Below are positions 17,249-28,027 of a stretch of 64,000 bases of DNA, piece by piece (positions within the stretch are counted from its first letter, which is position 1; every line of letters begins with the position of its first letter). The position numbers and the translations under genes are program-made. The notes under the pieces were generated by a model, which had not been told where the DNA came from, made no database searches, and saw only the letters and a program-made list of their open reading frames with translations. This DNA comes from Pseudoduganella flava (lineage in GTDB: Bacteria > Pseudomonadota > Gammaproteobacteria > Burkholderiales > Burkholderiaceae_D): assembly GCF_007830495.1 (NCBI RefSeq), contig NZ_VLKW01000004.1, positions 495,439 through 559,438 on the forward strand. Direction: 5' to 3'.

Positions 17249-18373
17249 ATGACCATTAAAATCAGTCAGAACTTCGACTCCGGCGCGATCGACGTCGTGA
17301 GCGCGGAGAATTCCGCCAATATCGAGCTGAAGCTGCGCAGCGATTCGCATGCGGACATCCACCAGTGGTTCCACTTCCGCGTGCAGGGTGCGCGCGGGCA
17401 GGCGCTGGCGCTGCGTTTCCTGAACGCGGGGCAGGCCACCTACGCGAAGGGCTTCGAGGACTACAACGCGGTGGCCAGCTACGATGGCGAGAACTGGTTC
17501 CGCGTGCCGACGTCGTTCGATGGCGACGTGATGACGATCAAGCACACGCCGGACCTCGACAGCGTCTACTACGCCTACTTCGAGCCGTACTCGTGGGAGC
17601 GCCACCTGCGCCTGTTGGGCGAGGTGGCCGAGAACCCGATCGCTCGCGTGCTGGACCTGGGTTCCACCGTCGACGGCCGCGACATGAACCTCGTCACGAT
17701 CGGCAATCCGGAGGCCGAGAAGAAGATCTGGTTCATCGCCCGCCAGCACCCGGGCGAGTCGATGGCCGAGTGGTTCATCGAAGGCCTGATCGACGCGCTG
17801 CTCGACGACGCCAACCCGATCGCCCGCAAGCTGCTGCAGCGCTGCGTGTTCCACATCGTGCCGAACATGAATCCGGACGGCTCCGTGCGCGGCAACCTGC
17901 GCACCAACGCGGCCGGCGCCAACCTGAACCGCGAATGGATGACGCCTACGCTCGAGCGCTCGCCCGAGGTGCTGTGCGTGAAGAACAAGATCCACGAAAC
18001 GGGCGTCGACATGTTCTTCGACATCCATGGCGATGAAGCGCTGCCGTACAACTTCGTGGCGGGCAACGAGATGCTGGAGAAGTTCACGCCCGAGCAGGCC
18101 GCCGCGCAGAAGAACTTCATCGAGCGCTACAAGGCCGCCAGCCCGGACTTCCAGGACAAGGTCGGCTACCCCATCAGCAAGTACAAGGAAGACATGCTGA
18201 CCCTGGCGTCGAAGTACATCGGCCACCACTTCGGCTGCCTCGCGCTGACGCTCGAGATGCCGTTCAAGGACAACGCCGACCTGCCCGTGCCGTCCGTCGG
18301 CTGGAACGGCGCGCGCAGCGCCGCGCTGGGCGCCGCGATCCTGCAGCCGATCCTGCTGTCGCTGGACGACTGA
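17249..18373 (+). CDS. M14-family zinc carboxypeptidase, cytosolic carboxypeptidase (CCP) type
   Basis: A 374-residue enzyme. An N-terminal beta-sandwich of about 120 residues (WFHFRVQGARGQALALRFLN) precedes the peptidase domain, as in bacterial and eukaryotic cytosolic carboxypeptidases. Zinc ligands are the His and Glu of RQHPGESMAEWF (about residues 170-181) and the His of FFDIHGDEALPYN (about 255-267). The substrate-binding phrase NPDGSVRGNLRTN is also present. No signal peptide is seen. It probably trims C-terminal residues from peptides or proteins; the bacterial substrate is unknown. The start ATG 17249 is well before the domain. The downstream CYTH gene overlaps by the ATGA arrangement, so the two are translationally coupled. 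Confidence 0.85.
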   Translation: MTIKISQNFDSGAIDVVSAENSANIELKLRSDSHADIHQWFHFRVQGARGQALALRFLNAGQATYAKGFEDYNAVASYDGENWFRVPTSFDGDVMTIKHTPDLDSVYYAYFEPYSWERHLRLLGEVAENPIARVLDLGSTVDGRDMNLVTIGNPEAEKKIWFIARQHPGESMAEWFIEGLIDALLDDANPIARKLLQRCVFHIVPNMNPDGSVRGNLRTNAAGANLNREWMTPTLERSPEVLCVKNKIHETGVDMFFDIHGDEALPYNFVAGNEMLEKFTPEQAAAQKNFIERYKAASPDFQDKVGYPISKYKEDMLTLASKYIGHHFGCLALTLEMPFKDNADLPVPSVGWNGARSAALGAAILQPILLSLDD

Positions 18374-18837
18374 TGGGCGTCGAGATCGAACGCAAGTTCC
18401 TCGTCAACGGGGACGGCTGGCGCAACGAAGGCCAGCCCGTCCTCCTGCGGCAGGGATACCTGTCGTCGCATCCCGAGCGCGTGGTGCGCGTGCGCATCGA
18501 GGGCGACCATGCCGTCATGACGATCAAGAGCAAGGCTGTCGGCGTGTCGCGCGGCGAGTGGGAATACCCGCTGCCGATGGTCGATGCGGCCGAGTTCCTC
18601 GACCGGCTGTGCGAGCAGCCGATCATCGAGAAATACCGCCGCCGCATCCCGTATGCCGGCTTCGTGTGGGAAGTGGACGAGTTCCTCGGCGCGAACGCGG
18701 GCCTCATCGTGGCCGAGATCGAGCTACCGTCCGAGGACGCGTCGTTCGACAAGCCGGGCTGGGTGGGCGACGAAGTCACGCACGATGCACGCTACCTGAA
18801 CTCGAACCTGATCGCGCATCCGTACTCGGCCTGGTAG
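18373..18837 (+). CDS. CYTH-domain protein (inorganic triphosphatase-like)
   Basis: A 154-residue single-domain CYTH protein. The signature ExExK is seen at residues 4-8 (EIERK). Later strands carry the basic and acidic residues that line the tunnel (VRVRIEGDHAVMTIKSK, EKYRRRIPY, VDEFLG and VAEIELPSED). Members bind triphosphorylated substrates with divalent metals, and small bacterial forms mostly hydrolyse inorganic tripolyphosphate. The ATG overlaps the TGA of the carboxypeptidase gene. No HD or CHAD domain is attached. Whether it works with the carboxypeptidase is not known. Confidence 0.85.
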   Translation: MGVEIERKFLVNGDGWRNEGQPVLLRQGYLSSHPERVVRVRIEGDHAVMTIKSKAVGVSRGEWEYPLPMVDAAEFLDRLCEQPIIEKYRRRIPYAGFVWEVDEFLGANAGLIVAEIELPSEDASFDKPGWVGDEVTHDARYLNSNLIAHPYSAW

Positions 18838-18936
18838 CGATCGGTAGGAGCTGTCCGACCCGCACGGGCTCTGCCCGCCGATGCCGTGCGCGCGGCGCGG
18901 CCGGTAAGCTGGGATCAGCTCATTCGGGAGGATCCC

Positions 18937-19284
18937 ATGCGTACAACCATCATCGCGGCGCTGCTTGCCGTGGCGGCCGGCGCCGCCTCGGCGCAGACCA
19001 GCCCGCCCGTTTCCACCGACCCGCAACGCCAGCCGGAAGCCGTCGAGAACCGCTCCACCGGCAATAACGTCGACAGCAAGGAGCGCGGCAGGAAGCGCGT
19101 CGGCGCGCCATTCCACAAGCGCGGTTCGCCCACCGGCACGATGACGTCCGGCCGTTCCGAAGCGGGCAAGACGTCCGGCGAGGGCGACGACGACTCGCGC
19201 ATGCAAAGCGGCACCAGCAACGGCGCCAACAGCGGCACGGGCGACACGCGCGGCAACACCACCGGCACCAGCGCAAGACGCTGA
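18937..19284 (+). CDS. Small secreted hydrophilic protein, Ser/Thr/Gly-rich
   Basis: A 115-residue protein of unknown function. Residues 1-20 form a signal peptide (MRTTIIAALLAVAAGAASAQ with an ASA-Q cleavage site). The mature part is low-complexity and hydrophilic, with many Ser, Thr, Gly, Asn and charged residues and no cysteine, and is probably disordered. GGGAGGA precedes the ATG. The next gene encodes a protein of the same design (MRTSLI, then AHAQ), so the two look like diverged duplicates. No conserved domain is recognised. A periplasmic or stress-related role is possible but unsupported. Confidence 0.7.
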   Translation: MRTTIIAALLAVAAGAASAQTSPPVSTDPQRQPEAVENRSTGNNVDSKERGRKRVGAPFHKRGSPTGTMTSGRSEAGKTSGEGDDDSRMQSGTSNGANSGTGDTRGNTTGTSARR

Positions 19285-19303
19285 CCACAGACAAGGAGGC
19301 AGC

Positions 19304-19678
19304 ATGCGTACATCATTGATCGCAGCGGCACTGACGGCACTGACGGCGCTGGCCGGCGGCGCCCACGCGCAGTCGACCTCCGGCGACGCGCTGAAGAACA
19401 AGCCCGGCAGCGTGGGGCTGCAGGACACGCAGGCCAACAGCAGCTCCGCCGACAGCAAGGACGGCCGGCGCGAGTCGACCGGCACTGCGCCGAAGACCAG
19501 CAGGAAGGTGCGGCCGACGCCCGGCGTCGATCCCGCGCCGCTGGGCAGCACGGCGAACCGGGCAGGGCGCGACAAGAGCAATGCGGCCGACACGTCCGGC
19601 CACGGCACGGCCGGCACAGACAGCCGCAAGTCCAGCAATGGCAAGGAAACGTCCGGCGACAGCAATATGACGCGGTAA
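19304..19678 (+). CDS. Small secreted hydrophilic protein, paralogue of the upstream gene
   Basis: A 124-residue protein with a signal peptide (MRTSLIAAALTALTALAGGA, then HAQ). A disordered, Ser/Asp/Lys-rich mature part follows, including SSSADSKDGRRESTGTAPK, similar to NNVDSKERGRKRVGAPFHK in the neighbour. AAGGAGG lies 7 nt before the ATG. The gap to the upstream gene is 19 nt, so one transcript is likely. Function unknown. Nothing suggests an enzyme. Confidence 0.7.
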   Translation: MRTSLIAAALTALTALAGGAHAQSTSGDALKNKPGSVGLQDTQANSSSADSKDGRRESTGTAPKTSRKVRPTPGVDPAPLGSTANRAGRDKSNAADTSGHGTAGTDSRKSSNGKETSGDSNMTR

Positions 19679-19702
19679 TGTTAGCGCGCCGCTCGCCGGG
19701 TT

Positions 19703-19768
19703 AACCCCCAACGGCAGAGGCTGGGGTCAGACCCGCCGGGTCTGACCCCGGGGGTTGCTTTTGGGGTT
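19703..19768. repeat. Intergenic palindrome, GGGGTCAGACCC family, copy 1
   Basis: GGGGTCAGACCC and GGGTCTGACCCC form perfect 12-bp arms (19723-19749) around GCC. An outer pair (AACCCCCA and TGGGGTT) makes a larger hairpin. The same core recurs at 21237, 33275, 46133 and 63654, always between genes. It lies between the convergent small secreted protein gene and the DUF2863 gene. Confidence 0.8.
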
Positions 19769-19798
19769 CTCCTATCTAACTGGCTCGCCAGCAGCCAT

Positions 19799-19826
19799 AA
19801 AAAACCTCGCCGCGGCGAGGTTTTTT
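19799..19826 (-). terminator. Rho-independent terminator of the DUF2863 gene
   Basis: A perfect 28-bp palindrome with six A, then CCTCGCCGCGGCGAGG, then six T. It lies 18 bp after the minus-strand stop at 19845. Because of its symmetry it can also end plus-strand transcripts arriving through the repeat at 19703-19768. Confidence 0.8.
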
Positions 19827-19844
19827 GTTGGGACGGACGACCGG

Positions 19845-21110
19845 TCAGTGGAAGTGCTCGGTGCCGGCCGGTGCATCCTCCGGCATCTCGGCATGCACAA
19901 GCTCGCCGGCCGGGTCCGCAAACAGCGGGGCGCCGCAATCGTCGCAGTACTCGGCCACGTAGCGCTCGGCCAACTTCTTGATGACGGAAACGCCGGCCGC
20001 GTTCAGTTGCTCGACGATCTCCTCGACGGGCGTGCGCGGCTGCAGCAGGTTCGCCAGGCCGCCGGCGATCGGACCTTCCGGCGGAGTGCCTTCCTCGTCC
20101 TCCTGGCCGTACAGCGGCCAGACGACGCCGTACATCACGTCGCTGTCGGCGCGGCGCGTGAACGCCACGCGGTATTCGTCGACCTGGCCGTCCGTCGCTT
20201 CGTCGCCGAACGCGGCGATGACAGCGCGCAGGTCCGATGGTTCGCAGGCCAGCGAGTGCGTCAGGTAGTGCACGGCGGCGCGGATCGACACGGGGCGGAT
20301 CAGCTTGTCCGCTTCGCGGCATGCCATGTAATACGCTTCCGGCAGCAGCAGCTCGATGCCGCAGCCGGGCAGCAGGCGCGCCACCGTCGGCGTCGCCTGG
20401 GTGCGCCATGCTTCCAGCGCGTTGCGGCGCTCGTCCGCCTGGTGCTGGTGCGCGGCCGGCATCTGCCAGCGGAACATCGGGCCGCCGGCCGGCGCAACGA
20501 TGGCCGCGATCAGGTAGCGGGTATCGGCCAGGAATGGCGCCGTCTCCGGCGGCTTCACGTCCGTCTTCACGGCCACGCCTTTCACGGCGGCCTGGGCCAG
20601 CTTGTGCATCTTCGCGAAGGTTTCCGCGTGCGTGCGCGGCAGCTGGTCGATCGAGAACAGGTTCGATGCCATCGCCATCTTCGTGCCGTCCGCCAGCAGG
20701 TGGGCGGAGAAGTGGGCCGACAGCGTGTTCAGGATATCCGCGGGAATGGTGCCGGAAGCGATCGAGAAGCGGGTCCACGCGAGGATCGGCGCGGCCACGA
20801 GCAGCACGTCGTACTGGGCCGGCGCGCCGTCCGTCTCGACAGCGATGGTGGCCGATTCGCTGACGGCTTCCACGCTGTCCATCAGCACGTCGTAAGCGTT
20901 CAGGTCGACCGCGAACAGGCTGTTCAACGCGGCATCGACGGTGTCCTGGTGGCCCGTCTTCAACAGCTTGACGAGCTGCGCATCCAGCGTGCGCTCCCAG
21001 CTGCGCTCTTCGAGGCGGCTTGCAGCCTGGCCGACGGCCTGGGCAAGAATGGAGAGGCGCTGGCTGTCGGCAGACAATTTGTGGGATGAATCTTTGGATG
21101 GGCGACGCAT
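19845..21110 (-). CDS. DUF2863 family protein
   Basis: A 421-residue protein without signal peptide or membrane segments. The order of phrases fits DUF2863, a family restricted mainly to Betaproteobacteria and without known function: LSADSQRLSILAQAVGQAAS near the start, YDVLLVAAPILAWTRFSIAS in the middle, and YCDDCGAPLFADPAGELVHA near the end. The C-terminal CDDC could bind a metal, perhaps zinc, but only two cysteines are close together. A strong terminator follows. The gene stands alone, divergent in position from nothing and convergent with the small secreted protein genes. Confidence 0.8.
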   Translation of the reverse strand: MRRPSKDSSHKLSADSQRLSILAQAVGQAASRLEERSWERTLDAQLVKLLKTGHQDTVDAALNSLFAVDLNAYDVLMDSVEAVSESATIAVETDGAPAQYDVLLVAAPILAWTRFSIASGTIPADILNTLSAHFSAHLLADGTKMAMASNLFSIDQLPRTHAETFAKMHKLAQAAVKGVAVKTDVKPPETAPFLADTRYLIAAIVAPAGGPMFRWQMPAAHQHQADERRNALEAWRTQATPTVARLLPGCGIELLLPEAYYMACREADKLIRPVSIRAAVHYLTHSLACEPSDLRAVIAAFGDEATDGQVDEYRVAFTRRADSDVMYGVVWPLYGQEDEEGTPPEGPIAGGLANLLQPRTPVEEIVEQLNAAGVSVIKKLAERYVAEYCDDCGAPLFADPAGELVHAEMPEDAPAGTEHFH

Positions 21111-21186
21111 AGCGCTAACAATCTCGGTAGTAGTAAAAAGCTTATCAAGCGTATTGTAGTTGATTCGGCAAGGATCGGCGGAAATG

Positions 21187-21209
21187 GAAAACGCCGGGGA
21201 TGCCGGCGT
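21187..21209 (-). terminator. Likely terminator downstream of acnA
   Basis: On the minus strand ACGCCGG and CCGGCGT form 7-bp arms around 5 nt, followed by TTTCC. It lies beyond the composite repeat, about 175 bp after the acnA stop. The T run is short, so it may be a weak stop. Confidence 0.45.
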
Positions 21210-21217
21210 CTGAGAGC

Positions 21218-21348
21218 AGACCCAACGGCAGAGGCCGGGGTCAGGGAGGAGCGCTGGCCTGCAGGCCAGCGCTGCTGCGCAGGCGGAGTGCTGTGCACTC
21301 CGAAATCCCTGCTGCGCCCCGACGGGTCTGACCCCAGGGGTTGGGTCT
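21218..21348. repeat. Intergenic palindrome family copy 2, split by a 79-bp segment
   Basis: The outer arms AGACCCAAC (21218-21226) and GTTGGGTCT (21340-21348) and the core halves GGGGTCAG (21237-21244) and GGGTCTGACCCC (21324-21335) match the GGGGTCAGACCC family. The halves are separated by 79 bp that hold a second, unrelated perfect 22-bp palindrome starting GCGCTGGCCTG (21251-21272) and GGAGTG/CACTCC. It looks like one palindromic element placed inside another, in the 273-bp gap between acnA and the DUF2863 gene. Confidence 0.7.
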
Positions 21349-21383
21349 TGGGTGAAAGCGGGCGCTATCGGCCCGCGAACAGC

Positions 21384-24092
<2,709 letters not shown>

Positions 24093-24158
24093 GACCTCTC
24101 CTTCAGGTGGGCGTCTGTGTTATTGATCGAGGGTGTTGCTTGTTGACTGAATCCGCGT

Positions 24159-24680
24159 TCACAGCTGCGGCTGCGGTGCCGCCGGTGCGGCCGACGTCTG
24201 CACCGGGGGCATTTCCATGGGCTTCATCTGTTCGGCGTTGCGGCATTCGTTCGCCAGCTGCCGGTTCTGCTTCGCATCCAGCAGCATGCCCTTGGCGGGG
24301 ATGCCGATCCAGATCAGGCCATGGAACTTGTTCTCGAAGCGCTGCGCGCCCGTCGTCGTCGCCACCCGCGTCAGGCGGTGCAGGCGCTTCTTCCAGCGCA
24401 GTGCGATATGACCGTCGTCGCCCGCGTTCTGGTAGATCGTGATCTTGTTGCCCAGTTCGCAGTCATAGTCGGTGACGGCGGAAGCCGTGACGTCCGGCTC
24501 GTCCGCTTCGGGATCGGGGGCGGCGGGCGCGGCGGCCGGCTTGGCCTTCGATTTCGCGGCCTTGGCCGGTTTCTTGGCGGCGGCTTTCGGCTTGGCCTGT
24601 TCCTGGGCTGCCTGGGCAGCCGGTGCGCAGGCGAGCGCGAACGCAGCGCTGCAGGCGGCGATGAATTTGAAGATGGACAT
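24159..24680 (-). CDS. Secreted protein with MliC-like (lysozyme-inhibitor) domain
   Basis: A 173-residue protein. Residues 1-24 are a signal peptide (FAACSAAFALACAPAAQA region). They are followed by a low-complexity Ala/Lys/Pro linker up to about residue 60. A beta domain then begins YDCELGNKITIYQ and contains TTTGAQRFENKFHGLIWIG and a late Cys in LANECRN. This is the pattern of the MliC/C-type lysozyme-inhibitor fold, with a Cys pair (YDC and NEC) that could form a disulfide. The tail is Pro/Ala/Gln-rich. The ATG overlaps the TAA of the upstream lyase gene by one base (TAATG), so it is coupled to it. Why such a protein sits in a TCA operon is unclear. Confidence 0.6.
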   Translation of the reverse strand: MSIFKFIAACSAAFALACAPAAQAAQEQAKPKAAAKKPAKAAKSKAKPAAAPAAPDPEADEPDVTASAVTDYDCELGNKITIYQNAGDDGHIALRWKKRLHRLTRVATTTGAQRFENKFHGLIWIGIPAKGMLLDAKQNRQLANECRNAEQMKPMEMPPVQTSAAPAAPQPQL

Positions 24681-25774
24681 TACGTGTTTTCCGTTGCGGT
24701 GGTGGACGGCGCCAGCAGCGCCGCGGCCGATTCAGGCAGCGGCAGGCCGGCCAGCCGCGCGCGCTGCAGCACCGTCCAATAATATCGATAGCTCGCACGG
24801 TCGTGCAAACGGCCGTGCTGGTTGATCGGACCCCACGCGGCCTTCTCGGCCTCGTGCAGGATCGCTGCCGCCTCGTTCACTTCCGACAGCCGCGGCGTGA
24901 ACGCCTTGACGATCGGCTTGATCTGGCTGGGATGGATGCTCCACATGCGCGTGTAGCCGAATTCGGCCGCGGCACGCTGGGCATCCGTGGCGACGACGGC
25001 CGAGTCCTTGATCTCGGTCGTCACGTTATGCGACGGCACCTTGCCGTACGCATGGCAGGCGGCCGCGATCTCCAGCTTCGCGCGCACGACGAGCGGGTGC
25101 ACGAACTGGCCCGGCGTGCGCATCGCGTTGGCCGGAATCGCGCCGTAATGGCTGGAGACGAAGTCCATGATGCCGAACGACAGGCACTCGACCTGGGGCA
25201 GGGCGGCAATGGCGAACACGCCGCGCAGCGCGCCGTGCGTTTCGATCAGCACGTGCACGGGCAGGTTGGCGCGGCCGGCCTTGTGCGCATACTGGTTGAT
25301 GACGTCGATGGCCTTCATCACGTCCTGCACGCTGTCGGGCTTCGGCAGGACGATGTAGGCCAGCTTCGCACTGGCGGTGCCGACGATGATCTCGACATCC
25401 TTCGCGAAGTGCGGGCTGCCGACGTCGTGCACGCGTGCGCCAATGCGGTTGTGCTTGTTGTCTTCGGAGTTGATCAGGCTGGCGACGAGGCGCGCATGCG
25501 CTTCCTCGTCGCCGGCGGCGGCGCCGTCCTCGCAATCGAACGTGATGTCGAAGACGGGCCCAAGCTCTTGTTGCAGGGCCATCGATTTGCGCATCAGCTT
25601 TTCCGAACCCGCGTAATGATCGCAGGCTGGCAAGAGCAGCGGCTGGCGTTCGCCCTGGAATAAGACCTCGGATGGGTGCATCGGTTTGGAAGTCGTGGAT
25701 GAAGATGCCGCCGCGCGGCTGGCAGCGGCGCGGCGGACTGTGCGGATCGGTTTTTGTTGATCTACCGGTTCCAC
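24680..25774 (-). CDS. HpcH/HpaI aldolase / citrate-lyase-beta-like (CitE-type) CoA-ester lyase
   Basis: A 364-residue enzyme of the CitE/malyl-CoA lyase superfamily, with a TIM-barrel fold and a divalent metal. Diagnostic phrases are FDITFDCEDGAAAGDEEAH (metal and substrate region, about residues 76-94), VHVLIETHGALRGVFAIAAL with the metal-binding Glu, and WSIHPSQIKPIVKAF near the C terminus. The likely reaction is cleavage or formation of a C-C bond in a malyl-CoA-like ester, but the substrate is unproven. The annotated GTG start adds a 31-residue Ala/Ser-rich leader; an ATG at 25681 (MHPSEVLF) may be the true start. mdh ends 12 nt upstream, which points to one operon and to a role in C4-acid metabolism. 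Confidence 0.8.
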   Translation of the reverse strand: MEPVDQQKPIRTVRRAAASRAAASSSTTSKPMHPSEVLFQGERQPLLLPACDHYAGSEKLMRKSMALQQELGPVFDITFDCEDGAAAGDEEAHARLVASLINSEDNKHNRIGARVHDVGSPHFAKDVEIIVGTASAKLAYIVLPKPDSVQDVMKAIDVINQYAHKAGRANLPVHVLIETHGALRGVFAIAALPQVECLSFGIMDFVSSHYGAIPANAMRTPGQFVHPLVVRAKLEIAAACHAYGKVPSHNVTTEIKDSAVVATDAQRAAAEFGYTRMWSIHPSQIKPIVKAFTPRLSEVNEAAAILHEAEKAAWGPINQHGRLHDRASYRYYWTVLQRARLAGLPLPESAAALLAPSTTATENT

Positions 25775-25786
25775 GGGGGATGCGAA

Positions 25787-26776
25787 TTACGGCAGCAGGT
25801 GCTTCACGCCTTCACGCTCTTCCGTCAGCTCTTTCAGCGTCAGGTTGATGCGCTCCTGGGAGAATGCATCGATCTCCAGGCCTTGCACGATCTTGTATTC
25901 GCCGTTCTCGGTCGTGACCGGGAAGCCGAACATGATGCCTTCGGGGATGCCGTAGGAGCCGTCGGACGGCACGCCCATCGTCGTCCACTTGCCGTTGGTG
26001 CCCAGCACCCAGTCACGCACGTGGTCGATCGCCGCGTTCGCAGCCGAGGCAGCCGAGGACAGGCCGCGCGCTTCGATGATCGCGGCGCCGCGCTTGCCGA
26101 CGGTCGGCAGGAACGTGTTGGCGTTCCATTCCTGGTCGTTGATCAGTTCCTTGACGGACTTGCCGTTCACGGTGGCGAAGCGGTAGTCGGCGTACATCGT
26201 CGGCGAGTGGTTGCCCCACACGGTCAGCTTCTCGATGTCCTTCACTTGCGTGCCGGTCTTGGCGGCCACTTGCGACAGCGCGCGGTTGTGGTCCAGGCGC
26301 AGCATCGCCGTGAAGTTCTTGGCCGGCAGCGACGGTGCCGATTTCATCGCGATGTAGGCGTTCGTGTTGGCCGGGTTGCCGACCACCAGCACCTTCACAT
26401 TGCGCGAAGCGACGGCGTCCAGCGCCTTGCCCTGCACCGTGAAGATCTGCGCGTTCGCTTCCAGCAGGTCCTTGCGTTCCATGCCCGGGCCACGCGGACG
26501 CGCGCCGACCAGCAGGGCCACGTCGGCATCCTTGAACGCGGTCATCGGGTCGGAGTGGGCGGTCATGCCGGCCAGCAGCGGGAACGCGCAATCGTCGATT
26601 TCCATCATGACGCCCTTCAGCGCCTTCTGTGCCTTCTCGTCCGGGATCTCAAGCAGTTGCAGGATGATCGGCTGATCTTTGCCCAGCATGTCGCCGTTGG
26701 CGATGCGGAACAGCAGGGAATAGCCGATCTGGCCGGCGGCGCCGGTGACGGCAACACGCATTGGGGTTTTAGCCAT
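25787..26776 (-). CDS. mdh: Malate dehydrogenase
   Basis: A 329-residue NAD-dependent malate dehydrogenase of the long cytosolic-like group. The Rossmann motif is [20 protein letters not shown] (residues 8-27). Substrate-binding arginines are in [14 protein letters not shown], the Asn in [12 protein letters not shown], and the catalytic His in [12 protein letters not shown]. It oxidises malate to oxaloacetate in the TCA cycle. It is the first gene of the minus-strand series mdh-lyase-MliC-like-acnA. Its start faces the GntR gene across a 348-bp control region. Confidence 0.95.
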   Translation of the reverse strand: MAKTPMRVAVTGAAGQIGYSLLFRIANGDMLGKDQPIILQLLEIPDEKAQKALKGVMMEIDDCAFPLLAGMTAHSDPMTAFKDADVALLVGARPRGPGMERKDLLEANAQIFTVQGKALDAVASRNVKVLVVGNPANTNAYIAMKSAPSLPAKNFTAMLRLDHNRALSQVAAKTGTQVKDIEKLTVWGNHSPTMYADYRFATVNGKSVKELINDQEWNANTFLPTVGKRGAAIIEARGLSSAASAANAAIDHVRDWVLGTNGKWTTMGVPSDGSYGIPEGIMFGFPVTTENGEYKIVQGLEIDAFSQERINLTLKELTEEREGVKHLLP

Positions 26777-27124
26777 GATGAATCTCCAAAGTGGAATAAA
26801 GAAGCTTGCGTCACGAACCCCGATTGCTGCCGGGCTCGTTCCAGAGCGCCGCGTGGATGCCCCACGGCTCCCTGATAAAACTGCAATGATACCAAATTCG
26901 TCCCCTGTGAAGGCCCAGCCTATCGAGGGATTTTTACTGGATTGTCACGGTAACTCTTCGGTATCGCCGTCTGTCTGCCGTCCCCTCCGGTGCGCCGCGC
27001 GGGCCCCGCCGGGACTAACATCGACGGCGAGTGTAGGCTGCATATAGCCTTCTGTCAATCATATCTTATGTCTTATATAAGACATATAACTCAGTCGGTT
27101 ATTACTGGACGGACAGGGGCTTTT
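26777..27124. promoter_or_regulatory. Divergent control region between mdh and the GntR gene
   Basis: A 348-bp stretch without a convincing gene. It should hold the promoter of mdh (minus) and of the GntR gene (plus). The half next to mdh shows no clear motif beyond a GGAGATT ribosome site. The half next to the GntR gene is AT-rich from 27045 to 27110 and contains the 18-bp palindrome listed separately. No riboswitch or RNA gene is recognised. Confidence 0.4.
27068..27085. promoter_or_regulatory. 18-bp perfect palindrome, candidate GntR operator
   Basis: ATGTCTTATATAAGACAT is a perfect palindrome 40 bp before the GntR start, in AT-rich DNA. GntR/HutC regulators bind short palindromes of this size, so autoregulation is likely. 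Its flank reads ACATATAA, and the reverse complement TTATATGT recurs at 28076-28083 upstream of sdhC. The symmetry is certain; the binding protein is inferred. Confidence 0.55.
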
Positions 27125-28027
27125 GTGGTGAAATCGCGGTCTATGAATCCCGTCACGCCCAACCAGACCAGTCCAGGCAGCACATCCAGCGCGCCGGCTG
27201 CACCCGCATCGGGCGTGACATCCCCGGCAGGTAATTCGGCGGCGGGTAATCCGGCGGCGGGCAATGCCCCGGCCGCCCAGCCGCCCCAGAGCGCGGTGCA
27301 ACCGAATGTGGCGCCGACGTTCTCCCCGCTGTACCAGCAGATCAAGGCACTGATCACGCAAAGCCTGCAGTCCGGCGAATGGAAGCCGGGCGAGATGATC
27401 CCCAGCGAAGTGGAACTGGCGAACCGCTACAAGGTCAGCCAGGGCACCGTACGCAAGGCCATCGACGAGCTGGCGGCCGAGAACCTGGTGATGCGCCGGC
27501 AAGGGAAGGGCACGTTCGTGTCGACCCACCACGAGGCGCGCGCCCACATCCGCTTCCTGCGCCTGCGGCCCGACGAAGGCCAGCCCCATTACCCGGAAAG
27601 CCGCTTCCTCGAAGTGAAGCGCCTGCGCGCGCCGGCCGACGTGGCGCGCCTGCTGGACCTGAAGTCCGGCGACGCCACCGTCTACATCAAGCGGGTGCAG
27701 TCGTTCGACGGCGTGCCGACGATCGTCGAGGAGCTGTGGCTGCCGGGCCTGCTGTTCAAGGGGCTGACGGCCGAGCGGCTGTCCGAATACAAGGGGCCGA
27801 TGTACGGCCTGTTCGAATCCGAGTTCGGCACGCGGATGATCCGCGCCGACGAAAAGGTGCGCGCCGTCCTCGCCGGCGAGGAGGATGCTGCACTGCTCCA
27901 TGTCGCGCCCGGCACGCCGCTGCTGTCGGCCGAGCGCGTGTCGTTTACGTACGGCGACAAGCCGGTCGAGCTGCGCCGCGGCCTGTACCTGACCACGCGC
28001 CACCACTACCAGAACGATCTGAACTGA
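27125..28027 (+). CDS. GntR-family (HutC-type) transcriptional regulator of the TCA cluster
   Basis: About 300 residues. The N terminus is a low-complexity Pro/Ala/Ser/Asn-rich extension of about 60 residues (GNSAAGNPAAGN). Next comes the winged helix (FSPLYQQIKALITQSLQSGE, MIPSEVELANRYKVSQGTVR, then KAIDELAAENLVMRRQGKGT). A UTRA ligand domain follows (RFLRLRPDEGQPHYPESRFL up to VELRRGLYLTTRHHYQNDLN). I chose GTG 27125 because AGGGG lies 5 nt upstream; ATG 27143 is an alternative with no visible ribosome site. It sits between mdh and sdhCDAB, so it probably senses an organic acid and controls both sides. The ligand is unknown. Confidence 0.85.
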   Translation: MVKSRSMNPVTPNQTSPGSTSSAPAAPASGVTSPAGNSAAGNPAAGNAPAAQPPQSAVQPNVAPTFSPLYQQIKALITQSLQSGEWKPGEMIPSEVELANRYKVSQGTVRKAIDELAAENLVMRRQGKGTFVSTHHEARAHIRFLRLRPDEGQPHYPESRFLEVKRLRAPADVARLLDLKSGDATVYIKRVQSFDGVPTIVEELWLPGLLFKGLTAERLSEYKGPMYGLFESEFGTRMIRADEKVRAVLAGEEDAALLHVAPGTPLLSAERVSFTYGDKPVELRRGLYLTTRHHYQNDLN

